Below are positions 45,273-57,179 of a DNA stretch of 64,000 nt, piece after piece. The position numbers were made by a program, and so were the translations under genes. The stretch's first letter is position 1; each line of letters opens with the position of its first letter. This DNA comes from Alitta virens (taxonomy: Eukaryota > Annelida > Polychaeta > Phyllodocida > Nereididae), in NCBI GenBank assembly GCA_932294295.1, contig OW028575.1:15008058-15072057 (forward strand). The letters run 5' to 3'. The notes below the pieces were generated by a model. That model did not search any database. It had not been told where the DNA came from and saw only the letters and a program-made list of their open reading frames with translations.

Positions 45273-46736
45273 TTAGACGGTGGTTGTGCGGAACTGGCAA
45301 CTTCCGGTTGTGTCACAGCTGATGTGATGGCTGGTTAGGGGCGGTTCTGGTGAAGATCTCCTCCAGAACCTCTTGTAGATGCAACACATCTGTAACAAAA
45401 TAAAATAAAATAATACGATGTGTTTTATCTCAGTAATGATGGCGGTAAGTTATATATATATATATATATTAAAATACTCACTATCACGATGCATTGTACG
45501 GTAACCACCAAAATGAAGGGTGCTATAATAAGCATCAAAATGAGGAGTGGTGATGATATGACCGATGATGCGGAGATCACAGGTGTGACATCATGGGCAC
45601 TTGTACTAGAGGTGTTATAAGTGTATGGTTGCACTGTAGATGTAGATGTAGATGTAGAGTCTTTTCTGGCTGTAGTGACTTCATTAGTGGTGGTGAGAGT
45701 GCCTGTGAGAGTGTCTGTGAGAGTGCCTGTGACTGTGCCGGTGACTGTGTCTGTGACAGTGTCTGTAACTCTGTCCGTGTCTGTGACTCTGTCCGTGACT
45801 CTGTCTGTGTCTGTGACTCTGTCTGTGTCTGTGACTCTGTCCGTGACTGTGACAGTGTCTGTGACAGTGTCTGTGACAGTGTCTATGACTCTGGTTGTGA
45901 CTGTGTCTCTGACTCTGTCTATGACTCTGTCTGTGTCTGTGACAGTGTCTGTGACTCTGTCTGCGACTGTATCTGTGACTCTGTCTGTGACTGTACCTGT
46001 GTCGGTGTTGGTGTCAGTGTTGGTGTCCGTGACAGTGTCAATACCGGTGTAAATGACGGTGTCATCAATAGTGGTGTGTTGATAAATAGGGTTAGCCCGG
46101 GTAGAGTGAATAGAATCGACTGTATATTTAGTGACCACTTCATCGGCCTTGGACAATGTTGTAAAATCTTCAGTTGTTGTTGAACCAGTGGCGGTATTGT
46201 CCTGTAGCGTAGTGTCCCCAGTTTCGCCGGTTTGGCTGGTGCTCCACGGCTCAGTCACAAATTCAAACTCTGATACGGTCACAGATGCAGTCTCCGATGT
46301 AGTATCCGGTGCAGTATCTGACCCAGTGTTTAGTCCCCGGTGACTATCCCTCTCATCTGTCTCACCATTTTGTTGGTGATTTCCAGAATATTCTTCTGGC
46401 TCTACAGAAAAAATAGATTGTCTTAAAAAAAAGTTTTTTTCCCCATATGGGTAGAAGGAAAAGCAAATATTAATAGAAACTCTTACCAAAATTACACAAT
46501 ATGTATCCAGATCTCATGGCTCTCTTTCTGCAAAAAGGCGTGCCAGTCATGTCGATAAATTGTACATCAGCGTGTGAGGCGAAGTACGGTGGTAGTGCGA
46601 GGTCCGTATAGGTGCAATCTACTTCTATTTTACCAGTAGCATAGCGGGTGCAGATACACCCCTGACAGGTGTACAGATAGTAACCCATACAAATCCCGTG
46701 TAGTAGGGTAATTGTAATAATAATGAGAGAGTACAT
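45273..46736 (-). CDS. spliced type I surface protein 2, VTDT stalk and PDZ-ligand-like end (428 aa)
   Basis: Three minus-strand exons: 46736-46487, 46401-45482 and 45389-45273, with phases 1 and 0 consistent (1287 nt in total). Exon 1: signal peptide (1-17), then C-x2-C-x-C, VDC, LPPYF, FIDMTGTPFC, ILC. Its cysteine order and the V/I-DM-x-GT-x-FC box match surface protein 1, so both share one LRRNT-like module. Exon 2: Thr/Ser/Asp-rich stalk, mainly VTDT/VTDR units (about 225-320), which should be heavily O-glycosylated, followed by a membrane helix. Exon 3 gives a 38-residue tail starting MCCIYKRFWRR (possible acylation) and ending TTTV, which fits a class I PDZ ligand. A surface role is inferred. 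The sequence does not tell attachment protein from receptor mimic. Confidence 0.72.
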
Positions 46737-47001
46737 CTCGAAACTTTTCTACTCTTATGCCTAGTTACACTACTTAGTATGAAGAGTGAGCATTTGACTC
46801 TTCGGCATACATCGGCCAGGAAAATTAGATTTTTGGCAGAGGAATGAGCTGTTGATAAGTGTTGATATAGTGTTTATTTAATACGGAGAGAGTCTTCTAA
46901 TACAAAATGGAGACATTATACAGTATTGAAAACTACAGACATGTACAAAAATAGGTCACATTTAAAGAATATATATATTTATATATATTTTTTTTTTTTT
47001 T
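46737..47001 (-). other. intergenic region between polymerase and surface protein 2
   Basis: On the minus strand AATAAA at about 46876-46871 could end the polymerase mRNA. The remaining 135 bp would hold the promoter of surface protein 2. No clear TATA was seen apart from ACTATATC near 46867. Confidence 0.45.
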
Positions 47002-47910
47002 CTAGCGAGCTGGTGCGACTCCCTTGTAACCGTAAGGCATAGATACATAGGTACCCGGTGGGACCACTCTTTTAGTGAAAACTTTTCTGTAAACCTTGGA
47101 GAATGGTCTTTTGTATATGATACCGGTGTACTTAGTCCTAGTAATCTGACTGGATAATGGCGTCCTAACATGGTCAAGCTCCTCGCGGATTATTTTCTTT
47201 ACAACGTCAAAGTCTAGTACACTAGAATTCTTGTAATTAAGACTTATCCCCTTGAGTTTGAGGGCTTGTTCGCCATTATTGAGTTTGTAGGAATAAGACT
47301 TTGGTCCTGATGATGCAAAGGTTTTGATGAATGTACCGGGCGGTAATTCGTCGGTGAGATCGCCTAACAGGTCACCGGTGGTGAGCTTTTTGTTGGTACG
47401 CTTATCTTGAGCGTATATCAGAGAGTCTGTATCCATGTAAGCTATGGAGTGCCCCACACACTCCAGGGCCTTGTAAAGCTTCAGTCTACCGTAGGTGGTG
47501 GTCAGCACACCTATAATGTCTGATTGAAATACATTATCTTCTTCAAAGGTGTCTTTCAGCTTAATATCTATTGCGATTATAGCGTCATTTATTGTGTGAA
47601 AGTCTGTGACATCCTTGGCGGGGTCGTTCCGGATTCTGGCCAGTTCCAGTTTAGTTTTGACAAATACAGTCTGAGTTTTGTTCTGTCTCTCGCAGAATTT
47701 ACCCCAGCAGGAATTGAGGTAAAGCTTTGCCACCAGTCTGAGACCAGGATTTTTGCATATTTTGTCTTTGTCCAGGGTGATTCCTTGATTGGTGCTGTAG
47801 TGGTCAATGTACTTGTCCTTTTCTTCCTGGGTTGTAACATGGGGTGGGTAGCCAGAAGCCTTGAATAATATATTTTTTATTATATATAAGTTGTATTTTA
47901 GGTGATAATT

Positions 47911-47956
<46 letters not shown>

Positions 47957-50900
47957 AAAGAGAAACAGAGTTAAAAGAAAAAAACTAACCTCTTGTTTGA
48001 TTTTAAGAAACATGGTGACATACTGATTGAAGAGCCCACCCTGATCAGTTTCTTTATTGTATTGCGTCATCTCGGGGTAATGGTATACCTCATACACTTT
48101 CAGTATCTTGTATCCTCTTGATATGGCGGTTTTTATTTCATCAGTGGCCCAGGTAGCTGTGAGAGCTCTGGCTGCGCAATCGCAATTACACTGTTCTTGG
48201 TTCTCAGTCTCGCAACAAAATCTACATAGGGGGAACATGAGTTTGCCATTGCACCTGTAAGGTAGTACGGGTATGAATAGGTCTGGTGGGGGGAGGATCT
48301 TGACCTTGGCAACACCTGTGTATGGTAGCAATGATTGGTCTATGACTGCGGGATCGGTGAGAATGATAGCATGTGTGGCTGGGTAACTGCCAAACCAGTT
48401 CACATAGGGGTATAAGCTCTGAAAAACGATACGAAAAAATATATATTAAAGTGTGAAATAAGTTATTTTAGCCAAAAATAAATAAATAATTAATTAGAAA
48501 AATTGTCTTTTACGCAAAAGTCTAGGTATCTCATTTCTTCATCGGGGTCGCAGTCGTAATAAAGACGTATGGGTTCAGTCCTACCACCGTACAGAGCATC
48601 CCTGATCCTGAGAGGCGGTGGCACATCAAAGTTTTCCACAAATAGTTTCAGATCATCATCACTCTTGACCATTCTGTCCCATTCGCACTCCCAAATAGTT
48701 TCGTGGATAAGACCGGTATCCTGAATTTTTTTCTCTCTAAGTTTTGTCATGCTGTGGAGTTGCTCCATGTTGAACCTGGTGTGCGGGTCTCGCACGTGTC
48801 TGGAGGGTATACAACCGTGACCATGCCATCGGCATCCGTAGAAATCAAATATTTTTCCAGTTGAGATGTCATGCCCATCGGCGTAGAAATTGGTGTTTGG
48901 TATTTTATACTCGCCACCATTTCGTGCGTGCTGTAATCGCCTACCCAATTTCTTACCCACCCACTCTAACCACATAATGGACTTGAGGCTGTGATTGATG
49001 TAACGCCCATAACTACGGGGTGGGGGCTGGGGTAGTTGGGATTTTACAAATTTACTTTCGGCAATATCTTCAGCATCGATGATCTGGCCATTATCAGCGC
49101 GTGACCACACCCCTGCTTTTAGATTCCCCTTCAATTGGTCACCGTCTTGGAGCCGTAAATCGTGCTCTTCGCTCATGGTGAGCTGTCTTATGATCTGCAT
49201 TGCACTACTGGCCAGGGTGACATGGCTGAAGACATCAATGGGGGGTGACTTTGCACCGGGCACGGTAGTGGCAGTCTTTATTAGGGTTCTGAATTTGGTA
49301 CATGCTTCTCTGAGAACCTTAACGTCAGCTCTGGTGTATTCCAACATTTCTTTTTGAAAGTCAAAGACAGAATCTTTCTTCAACTCGTACCACTTCAGAA
49401 ATTCCTCCCTGTTTTGTCGGGACATGAAGTCGGGCATGAAATATTCTTGAGCAGGCCATGGACCTACGAAATTGAAATTTTCTTGACAGTTGAAGAGATG
49501 AGGAAAATCTCCCTTTTTTATCTGAGATTCTAGTGCTAGAGCGGCTGGTAACTTCCGTAAAGCCATGGGTAGGAAATTGAGGCTGTCGATAAAGTTGATC
49601 CCTAATCCTGCAGAGATGTGCATCTTCATTATCTTGGACCCACAATATATCACCTGGGGTGTGATGGTGTTGTTCACGCAGTAATTAAGAATGAAGTGGG
49701 CATCAAAGGCCTTGGCATTGTGAGCTATGCACGTGAAGTTCTTGTGCATAGGGGTGAACAACCATTGACAAAATTCTTCAGTGGTTTCCGGTCCTTTAAA
49801 GACTTTCTCCCTGAGCCCACACTTCCCATTATTGCAAAGCTGTGCATAATCACCGTGCTTGTCTTTCTTTGAACAGACCTTGCATCTATCCCCGCAGTTG
49901 GAGCATATAGCATCATCTGACCATGCGTCATTCTCGCATTCATCACACACCGATTGACAGACTAGGAAATTAGGGCAGAATCTTTCCATACCGCAGTATG
50001 GTCTGTGACAGTTGCGACATTTCCTGCAATGAGGGCATAGTTGGTCAGGGAAACAATCCGGGCAGTCTTTCCTAATGACATTCCTGTAACCTTCCTGACA
50101 CGCCATCTTGGTGTCTTGCGAGGTCTCAAAGTCATAGTACAGAAAACGACCGGAGGTTATTTTGGGTTGTCTAATCCTGTAATAGCATAAGTGCTCACCG
50201 GTGACATATCTTTTACATTGGTTACACAAGTATTCACCGCAAGTGTGCTTGTTGATATCCCTTTTTGTCCTATTGAGCACCACGTGGCAGTCAGTGCACC
50301 TGTAAAATGTGTCACAGGATGATGCCCCTTTATGCTGACCGGCTAATGGACCTCGTTTGTGTGTTAGGGGGGTCTTGTGAGCCTGGTAACATTCTGCATT
50401 TCTGCAAGTGACGTTACAGTCTTGACAAATGACCCCAGACCCGACATATGCGCATTTATCTCGCTTACACACTATGCAGCTGGCTGTGCAGGTATGATTC
50501 TTGCTGCGTCTACAATACCATGTAAAGCAGTGGGTACATAGTGACTTGTAAGGTAACAATCCTTGTATGTTCACAATGCTGTGAAAGTGAGAATCCTTCA
50601 GGTACAAATATATTTTTTTCTCCCTGTCGCTATATCCTGTGTAACAAACTTCGTTAAGAAGCTCTACTGAAATTACTATTATCTGCACGTTTAGATATTC
50701 CTCGAATAGGTACAAATCTCTAACCATGACTGGTTCTTCTAATGATAAGCCAACTTCTCTTTGTAATTTTAAGGCTTGGGATTTTTGTGAATTGTCTTCG
50801 AGGCTTCTGGAGCGAGCCTTGTTTATGAAACATTTGAACTGATTTCTAGGCATCCCTTGAAGTTTTGCCATGCAGGTAACTATGGCTCTTGCGGCGCATA

Positions 50901-51554
50901 TATTTTCATTTTCGATTGCTGGAATGAACACTATGGACCTTTTAGTCTTAGCGGAGCACAGCTGGGACTGGTTGTCAGTATTGATAATAGGTGTAGGACC
51001 CCCACCTCTGTCTTCCTTTTGCAGAGTGCCCACTTTGACCTGGAATGTTTCGTCGGTATCAATGTCCTGCTTAGAGTTTAAAACGGCCTCGAATCTGTGG
51101 TGATAAATATATATATATAACAATTATGACTAAATAATAACAAGGATAGGTTATTAGTTCTATAGGGATAATGAAAGAATAAAAGGAATAAATTTTTTTA
51201 TATTTTTTTTACAAAAAAGATTTACCTGGCCATTATAACATCGGCTGTAATATTTCCCCGGGGTTGCAGATGAATAGTGATAGGTTTATCCAGACTCCTG
51301 TGTTCAATTGACATTCTCATCTTGTCACCATCTTGGTAATTTTCAGATGCCTGGTTGAGTATCTCGTCAAACATGCCGTGTAAATCGTCTTTGAACTCGG
51401 ATATCTTGGAACGAGATATATCGTCATTAAATTTTGCTTTGAAGGTATATTCCTCGACACCGTACTTGATCACCCTCTTTTCATTAATCTTCTTGATATT
51501 GTAGGGTTTAGGCGGGGTGCCCCCACCCTGTCTAGGTCTTTTGTTAGGTAACAT
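47002..51554 (-). CDS. pPolB: protein-primed DNA polymerase B in four exons (1398 aa)
   Basis: Exons 51554-51226, 51094-48514, 48418-47990 and 47859-47002 on the minus strand (4197 nt), phases 2, 0 and 0, all GT...AG. It replicates the element from protein-capped ends. Seen: N-terminal region with DKPITIHLQ; residues 174-283 resemble an OTU-like module (NICAARAI...DSHFHSIV); Cys/His-rich zinc-finger tracts at 296-405 and 454-535; exonuclease motifs ExoI DFE (D431, E433), ExoII NAKAFD (to D574), ExoIII YTRAD (Y696, D700); a GCRWHGHGC segment (863-871); polymerase motif A D968-F-C-S-L-Y-P; motif B KLYLNSCWG (1158-1166); motif C YMDTDS (1254-1259; D1256, D1258). Intron 2 falls inside motif A. 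Intron 3 has a very long T run on the coding strand. All catalytic residues are present. Confidence 0.93.
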
Positions 51555-51809
51555 TATTCCGTGTAGTATTCATCCATATTCCGTGATGTCTAAGTAGGGA
51601 ATGCTCTCTGGGGAAAAGGAACAGTTGTAGGTTCCTATTTCGTGGCATTTGTAATTAAGGTGAAAAAAAGGGTTACACCAACTCACCCTTGACTAAGTGT
51701 CAGGCGATGTGAATGACACGCACCCTGAACAAGTAGCCAGTAGTGCCTGAATGAAAGCGATAATAAAATTTAAATATCCTAACGGATATAACGATTAAAC
51801 TGTTAATGG
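51555..51809 (-). promoter_or_regulatory. polymerase upstream region
   Basis: Lies between the polymerase ATG and the right TIR. No clear TATA is present. The part at 51735-51809 is a diverged second copy of the inner TIR sequence (CAGTAGTGCCTGA and TAACGGATA words), so the promoter may lie in the TIR itself. Confidence 0.45.
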
Positions 51810-52194
51810 AACAAGCAGCCAGTAGTGCCTGACTGCACGCGCTTACCACCTTGTCACGGATAGAAAGATTATACTGTTTACTGTTAATGTAACGGTGACA
51901 TACATTTTGATTAGCATTTTGATTAGCATACCGGTACATTTAACGGAAATAAGTCCGTTGAACCGTGAAGTGCAATTATATAGGTCAGGGGTACATTAGA
52001 TAATTACCTATCTAATTACCTATCTAATTGCCTATCTAATTAGACACCAATTATAGGTAATTAGACCCCCTAATTAGACCCCCCAATTAGACCCCCCAAT
52101 TAGACCCCCTAATTAGACCCCTAATTAGACCCCAATTAGACCCCTAATTAGACCCCTAATTAGACGATTCCATAAGGTGTCTTATACTACTACT
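51810..52194 (-). repeat. Polinton right terminal inverted repeat
   Basis: Reverse complement of the left TIR, ending CTTATACTACTACT. It carries one more ACT triplet at the tip than the left end, slightly different numbers of CCCCTAATTAGA units, and lacks the 28-bp segment of the left TIR. The mirror TATA-like element is at 51976-51982. Confidence 0.9.
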
Positions 52195-52200
52195 AGAATG
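52195..52200. repeat. Polinton target site duplication, right
   Basis: AGAATG, identical to 27028-27033. Confidence 0.9.
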
Positions 52201-54999
52201 TAATCACCAAATTTGTACTTGACTCAAAAAATGGCCTGGACAAACTATAAAACACCAAAATATGTAGAAATCTTGACATTTCTGAATAGAATTCAACGAA
52301 GATGACCACATTCAATAGACTTCAAAATCTATTGTATGTAGTAAGAGTCTTCCCCCCCCCCCCCTGTATATATAAATAATGTTTTATTGTTTATTGCACT
52401 CTTGTGCTTCAATATTTATAAGTTTACACTCCTGAAGATATAGCTATTACAGTAAATGTGACAGAGCGAAAACATATATTGAAATTTATTAAATTTTAAA
52501 TGTTCTCTCCATGCAGCAAGCCACATTAGGCTTATTCTATCAAGGAACAAGTGCAACGTAATAAGCATAACAATTAACAATGTCTGTGACAGGTAACACA
52601 TTTGTGCTATAAACAGTGAATACAGATTAAAAATACGTATATATTGTAAGTAGGAAATATTTAATAGAGGGAAAGAATGAAAAGTGTAGCTGCCAGGATG
52701 CAGAGCAGTTACAGCAGATGATGAGGACAGCAAACAAGACAGCATCAGTGCTGAGGATGGATGCTGACCAAAGGTCAAGAAAGAAAGTGCTGGACACAAC
52801 AGTGGGTGGTAATATATCATAATATTGTAGGACAATGACCATATCAGTAAATGCACTAGAAAATACAAGCTGGTGCCAGATTGTCACAATGAATGAAAAA
52901 ATGCATTAATTCATAATAAATGTATGCAATAAAATCTACAGAAATCTATTGCCAGCAGGCCATGGCAGTTACTGTGTCTGAATGTTATTTGACTTCCAGC
53001 GTTCAACTTGGTGCCTTGTTGGCGCTTGTTAATTGTTTTGTTTTAAGCATAGCTTCTGTTGACTGCTATATGCTGAATGTAATCTTTATTTGGCACCCGA
53101 ACTATGGTGTGATTTCTGTTATGGTAGTCTATACATATAATCTGTAGTTAATGATTAAATCAAAAATGATAGGCATGAATGGGTAGTCAATTATGTGGTT
53201 CAGTGATCTCATAGTATCATTTCACTGATTCTGATAATAAGTCAACTACAGTGTATGGGAATTTAACTGTGTCTAGGTATGAAGGGATCATAACTATTCG
53301 TCTTCTACAAATGTGATTAGACATCCTGTTACACAGTTTACTTGTTTATCCCACCACGATCGAGTTGATTTGAACACAATCTGACACAATACTATCAAAT
53401 GCTGTAGCAAATCCAATAAAGGCACATCAAAGTCTTCACAAGTGTGTGTCAGAAACGACGAAGAAAAGATCATGGTGGAGTAAATGAGATTTTCTTTGCA
53501 TCCACTATAATCACGAGACACAAGATACTTTATCTTGTTATACTGGATGAGATTACCCATCCTCTAGGGTTGCATATTTTGTCATTGTTGTACTCCCTAA
53601 TGCTTAGATAAGGAAGACCAGGGACTCACTGCAATATCCATATGATATCAGGTGACATGTTTAAGACACACATGAGATGGTACCACCCTAGGGTAAACGA
53701 CTTCGGTAGCTACTACATACACTATGATATACTTGGATATACATGTACACCACGAAATGATTAGATAAAGTGACATTGGTTCTTTTATCCACAGGAAACC
53801 GCTGATGACATTGGGATTCTTGTGTGCAACTTTCCTGCACTCTTACAGAGCAGCTGCCCTCCAGCCAAGTGCAAGTAGGCGAGGTAGTTGTGTACCCCTG
53901 GATCGTAATACTATAGGATATATAAAATCTGTGAGAGATATAACATTCCCCCTTTTTCTCGGGGTGTAGGCAAGTCCATGTAAAGTCAATTCCAGCATCT
54001 TGGTTGAATTTATACGCCAGTTCAACTGCATATATTTACCTGTTGTGGCACGCAAAACTAATTATCTAGCTCAGATGGCACAAATGATATCCTGAATTCT
54101 GATCAAGGAAATGTAAGCTGGCCCTTTAGGGTATTATTTCCCATGAAGCCATTATAATTACAGGTTTGGAGGCAGCAAACTTTCTCAGAATTTCAGATTA
54201 TTTCTAACAAGGACACACAACACAAGCCTTGTCAACAAAGGTAGCAGAAAGCAAGTAAATATTGCTTACTTCTAAGGGAAGCTGAGCATTTCAGATCTAT
54301 AAATGTTACCATTAAATAATTGTTCTATTAGCTTACACAATTCTTGGAGAAATTAGACAAGCACAAGTGTATCTGTGATTAACTGCACCTATTTGGGACC
54401 CTTTTGTAAATAAATAGCTATTTGGCACCTCATATAGCCGCCATTTGAACTTTTTTTAAATTTATTGCTGACATTTGCAAGCATGCCAATAGGCATTGCA
54501 TTGGGCATTCTAGCAGCAGGGTGCGACTCAAAAGCTGATGTAAAGGATCTTTTGACTTAATTCCAGTAGAAATCAAGGAATAATGCGGGATTTTAGTGGA
54601 TTTTACTGAGTTTTTTCAAATGACAGTTTTAAACCAGGTATGTAATTAGAAAGGGGTGATACACTATCTATGTTTCTTCGGACAGTCCAATAGGTAAAAA
54701 CACAACTTTAACGTTACACATGAAATTTCCAATGCAGTGTTATCTGACTCACGACCTTCGTCGTTGTGAGGCGGTTTGTCATACTTCGTCGTGATGCAGT
54801 TTGTCGGACTATATCCAGTAGTTTGTGGTGGCAGTCACTTCATGGCTTTAAAATGGGCAAATTACTCGTTTCTTGGCCTACCACAAATTACAGTAATATA
54901 ACGAAGACTCCAGCAGGTAAGAATGCCCTTATTCTTTACCACAATACACAATATTCTGCTGAAGAGATGAATAAGGTTTGGGGGTGATCCAAATCAGTC
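52201..54999. other. non-coding host DNA
   Basis: C run near 52353-52363. Open frames at 52416-52887, 53294-53560 and 54766-54987 have no recognisable domains. No gene supported. Confidence 0.45.
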
Positions 55000-55009
55000 T
55001 GTATCCTGG

Positions 55010-55150
55010 TGCCAGAAGACTTTCTTAAGTCATGGCAGAGACACAGAAGTGATGTAGTGTAACAATTCTCCCGAAGTGGGAATCGAACTGTGATCCCTGG
55101 GACTAAAAGCCAAAATGTTAACCATTTTACCAAAGAGTGTTCTCACACCA
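55010..55150 (-). mobile_element. tRNA-like SINE, minus strand
   Basis: Read on the minus strand, TGGTAAAATGGTTAACATT (A-box-like, near 55133) precedes CAGTTCGATTCCCACT (B-box-like, near 55090), the promoter layout of a tRNA-derived SINE. It does not fold as a full tRNA by eye, so a functional tRNA is not called. Confidence 0.55.
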
Positions 55151-56417
55151 GGACCACTACACTACAGCAGTAATCGAGCTGTCATAAACATCACACAGAG
55201 CAGAGTGGAGTGACAAATGTGCCATATGCATTGTATCTGCCGATTGCATTTGGTTGTACTCATTAGAAAAAGAATGATAAAGCAAGACAAGAGTACATTA
55301 TAAAATGTTTATTTGGTTCTAAAAAACAGAATACAAAGAACATTTATATGGACAAAATCCGCAATTGCACCTTTTAATGTCAGCTCAATGCTAGCAATAA
55401 CTTTAATGAATAAAATGTAGTCATGGTTGCTATGGTACAATGCATATTGTAAATAAGTATTAGGACTGCATGCAAATAATTAATAAAGCTCAGTCCAGAT
55501 CACATAGTGGGACATGATGTATAAAATATGGGACATAAAAACCTAGATTCATCTCTCGTATAAGTTCCACTTCTGGGCAGTTACCCTTTAGTAAGATACT
55601 AATGCGTAATCGTTTTAATCTCAACAAACAGACTATCGTCATAGCAACATGGCATAATATAGATTGTTTGCATCACATTATCATAATATTTTAAAGTATC
55701 ATCAGCATTTAGAGACAATATCACAAGATATTATATACAACCAGCGAAATGCAATTAATCCATAGGCATTTCCAGGCAACATGGTGAAAGACTATAAAAA
55801 CAGAACTGATTATAATGGTGGAATGTTTATGGTACAATGTCAGTTAAAAATGAATATACACGTATATACCACAATACCGATTGAGCATACTTCAGGCAGA
55901 TTCTGTCTATTAGTAAATTAAAACAAATATTCCTAGGTGAGTATCTAAACCAGCAAATGTTGTAGTTATTTAATAGAAGCACCAGGTGGTTATATCCAAA
56001 TAAAAGGGACCTTGAATTAAACATCAATCAAAAATGAACAATATTAGTCATGTAATATAACAATAAATTTGGTCCCTTGTATATTCAATTGAGGTCATTC
56101 AGTAATACATTCCAGTGACCTGTAAATGAATATTGGTGCTCTGCACCTTAATGAGTCGAAGGTCATTCAAGGTCGCCGTAACATCATAATCATAATATAT
56201 TTACAAATTGTCATTAATCTACAATCAGCAGTATTTCTTTGTAATTGTCATAAGTGTAATAACATTACAAAAACAGTACAAAATACCATAATAATGGCTC
56301 ATTTGGGATTCATTAGTCAAAATATATCAGTGGCCATCTTTGAAAAGTCTTTGAACAGGTGTCTTAATAGACAAAACAAGGTCAGTCAGCTGAGGTGACA
56401 CAACTTCAAGTTCTAGC
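55151..56417. other. non-coding host DNA, likely 3' UTR of the host gene in part
   Basis: AT-rich. The part just below 56418 lies downstream of the stop of the minus-strand host gene, so some of it is probably its 3' UTR. Nothing else recognised. Confidence 0.4.
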
Positions 56418-56568
56418 TCATAGTATGGTAGTGTTCTCTGGGTAGATGTTGTCATCAAATTCCGGAGAGTCGTGACCATGTCCACCTGAGCTCCTGACCG
56501 ACACCTGACCGCTTCCGCTTCCTTGACTTAATGCTACTTGACCCGTTCTGTTTGATCCATACTCTTGT
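56418..56568 (-). CDS. host membrane protein, last coding exon (partial gene)
   Basis: Minus-strand exon of 151 nt with acceptor TTTGCAG at 56569 and onwards; the first base completes a codon begun in the exon at 56986-57179. It encodes 49 residues, Ser/Gly-rich (SQGSGSGQVSVRSSGGHGH) then SPEFDDNIYPENTTIL and a TGA stop. The C-terminal T-I-L fits a class I PDZ ligand. Together with the next two exons it forms a cytoplasmic tail. The family is not certain; large cadherins such as CDH23-like proteins have comparable tails, but I cannot confirm it. Confidence 0.7.
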
Positions 56569-56985
56569 CTGCAAACGAAAAACACAACTTGTGAGCAAAA
56601 GAAATTAGGAATACCTTATCAGATGCGAAGTAAAAGACATCTCGCATCTTGAAAGCCAAAATGATTGAAAACAAATCTTGCAATTTTCTTTTTTTAAATC
56701 CTCGTTGTTTCTAGAATATGAGCTGATTATATCATCATGATGGGCAATTTGAACATTTGGAATAGTATTATCAAACCAAAATTAAAATAGTATTATCAAC
56801 CTCGGCTGCAACGTTAGAGGGACAATTTGCATCTTGAAAGATATAGTCACTTTATGTCAGTGACCTTTCTAATTAAAGTCACCCCCCCAAGATATAATTT
56901 ATGTGCATTAAATCTATGATCTGAAGGTCAAAGACATAAACTGGATAAGAAATACTCTGAAAACACAATGTAAAAATGATCTCAC

Positions 56986-57179
56986 GTTTGATAAATAGGG
57001 TTGACTGCAGCTACGAATCCGTCCTCAACACGGCCAGGGGCTTGGCGGACATGCTGTCCTCGGGCCCCTCGTACCAGGTAGGCCCCATTGAGCATTCCAA
57101 CCTCATCCGGCTGGAAGTTCATATTGATTTCTCCCTGCTCTTGCACTGGCTCATCAGGGGGAACATACATGGCTAAGCT
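56986..57179 (-). CDS. host membrane protein, penultimate coding exon
   Basis: Minus-strand exon of 194 nt (64 codons plus 2) between TTTTGCAG and GTGAGATC. It begins SLAMYVPPDEP, contains INMNFQPDEVGMLNG, and ends AVNPIYQ, an NPxY-like sorting or adaptor motif. Phase joins exactly to the last exon. A diverged, stop-containing copy of this exon lies at about 24780-24865, upstream of the Polinton. Confidence 0.75.

Larger units (their letters stand above)
27034..52194. mobile_element. Polinton/Maverick element, complete
   Basis: An element of 25,161 bp bounded by inverted repeats of 385-399 bp that begin 5'-AG and by a 6-bp target duplication. It encodes the diagnostic set: protein-primed DNA polymerase B, retroviral-type integrase with chromodomain, packaging ATPase, major and minor jelly-roll capsid proteins. 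Genes in 27.9-41.6 kb run rightwards and genes in 42.0-51.6 kb run leftwards. Nothing interrupts the reading frames other than introns with consensus borders. The conserved cysteine protease was not located. The accessory genes (two spliced surface proteins, two PC4-like proteins, one DUF5662-like protein) are unusual. The intact frames and the nearly identical inverted repeats suggest recent insertion. Confidence 0.95.

Noticed and set aside
45593..46183. Long plus-strand frames (Cys/Ser/Val-Asp rich, 196 and 143 codons)
   Set aside because: They are antisense translations of the VTDT-coding repeat in the minus-strand surface protein gene; the minus-strand gene has matching splice phases and signals.
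55010..55150. Functional tRNA gene
   Set aside because: A- and B-box-like words are present, but the cloverleaf and discriminator end are not evident. It fits a tRNA-derived SINE.
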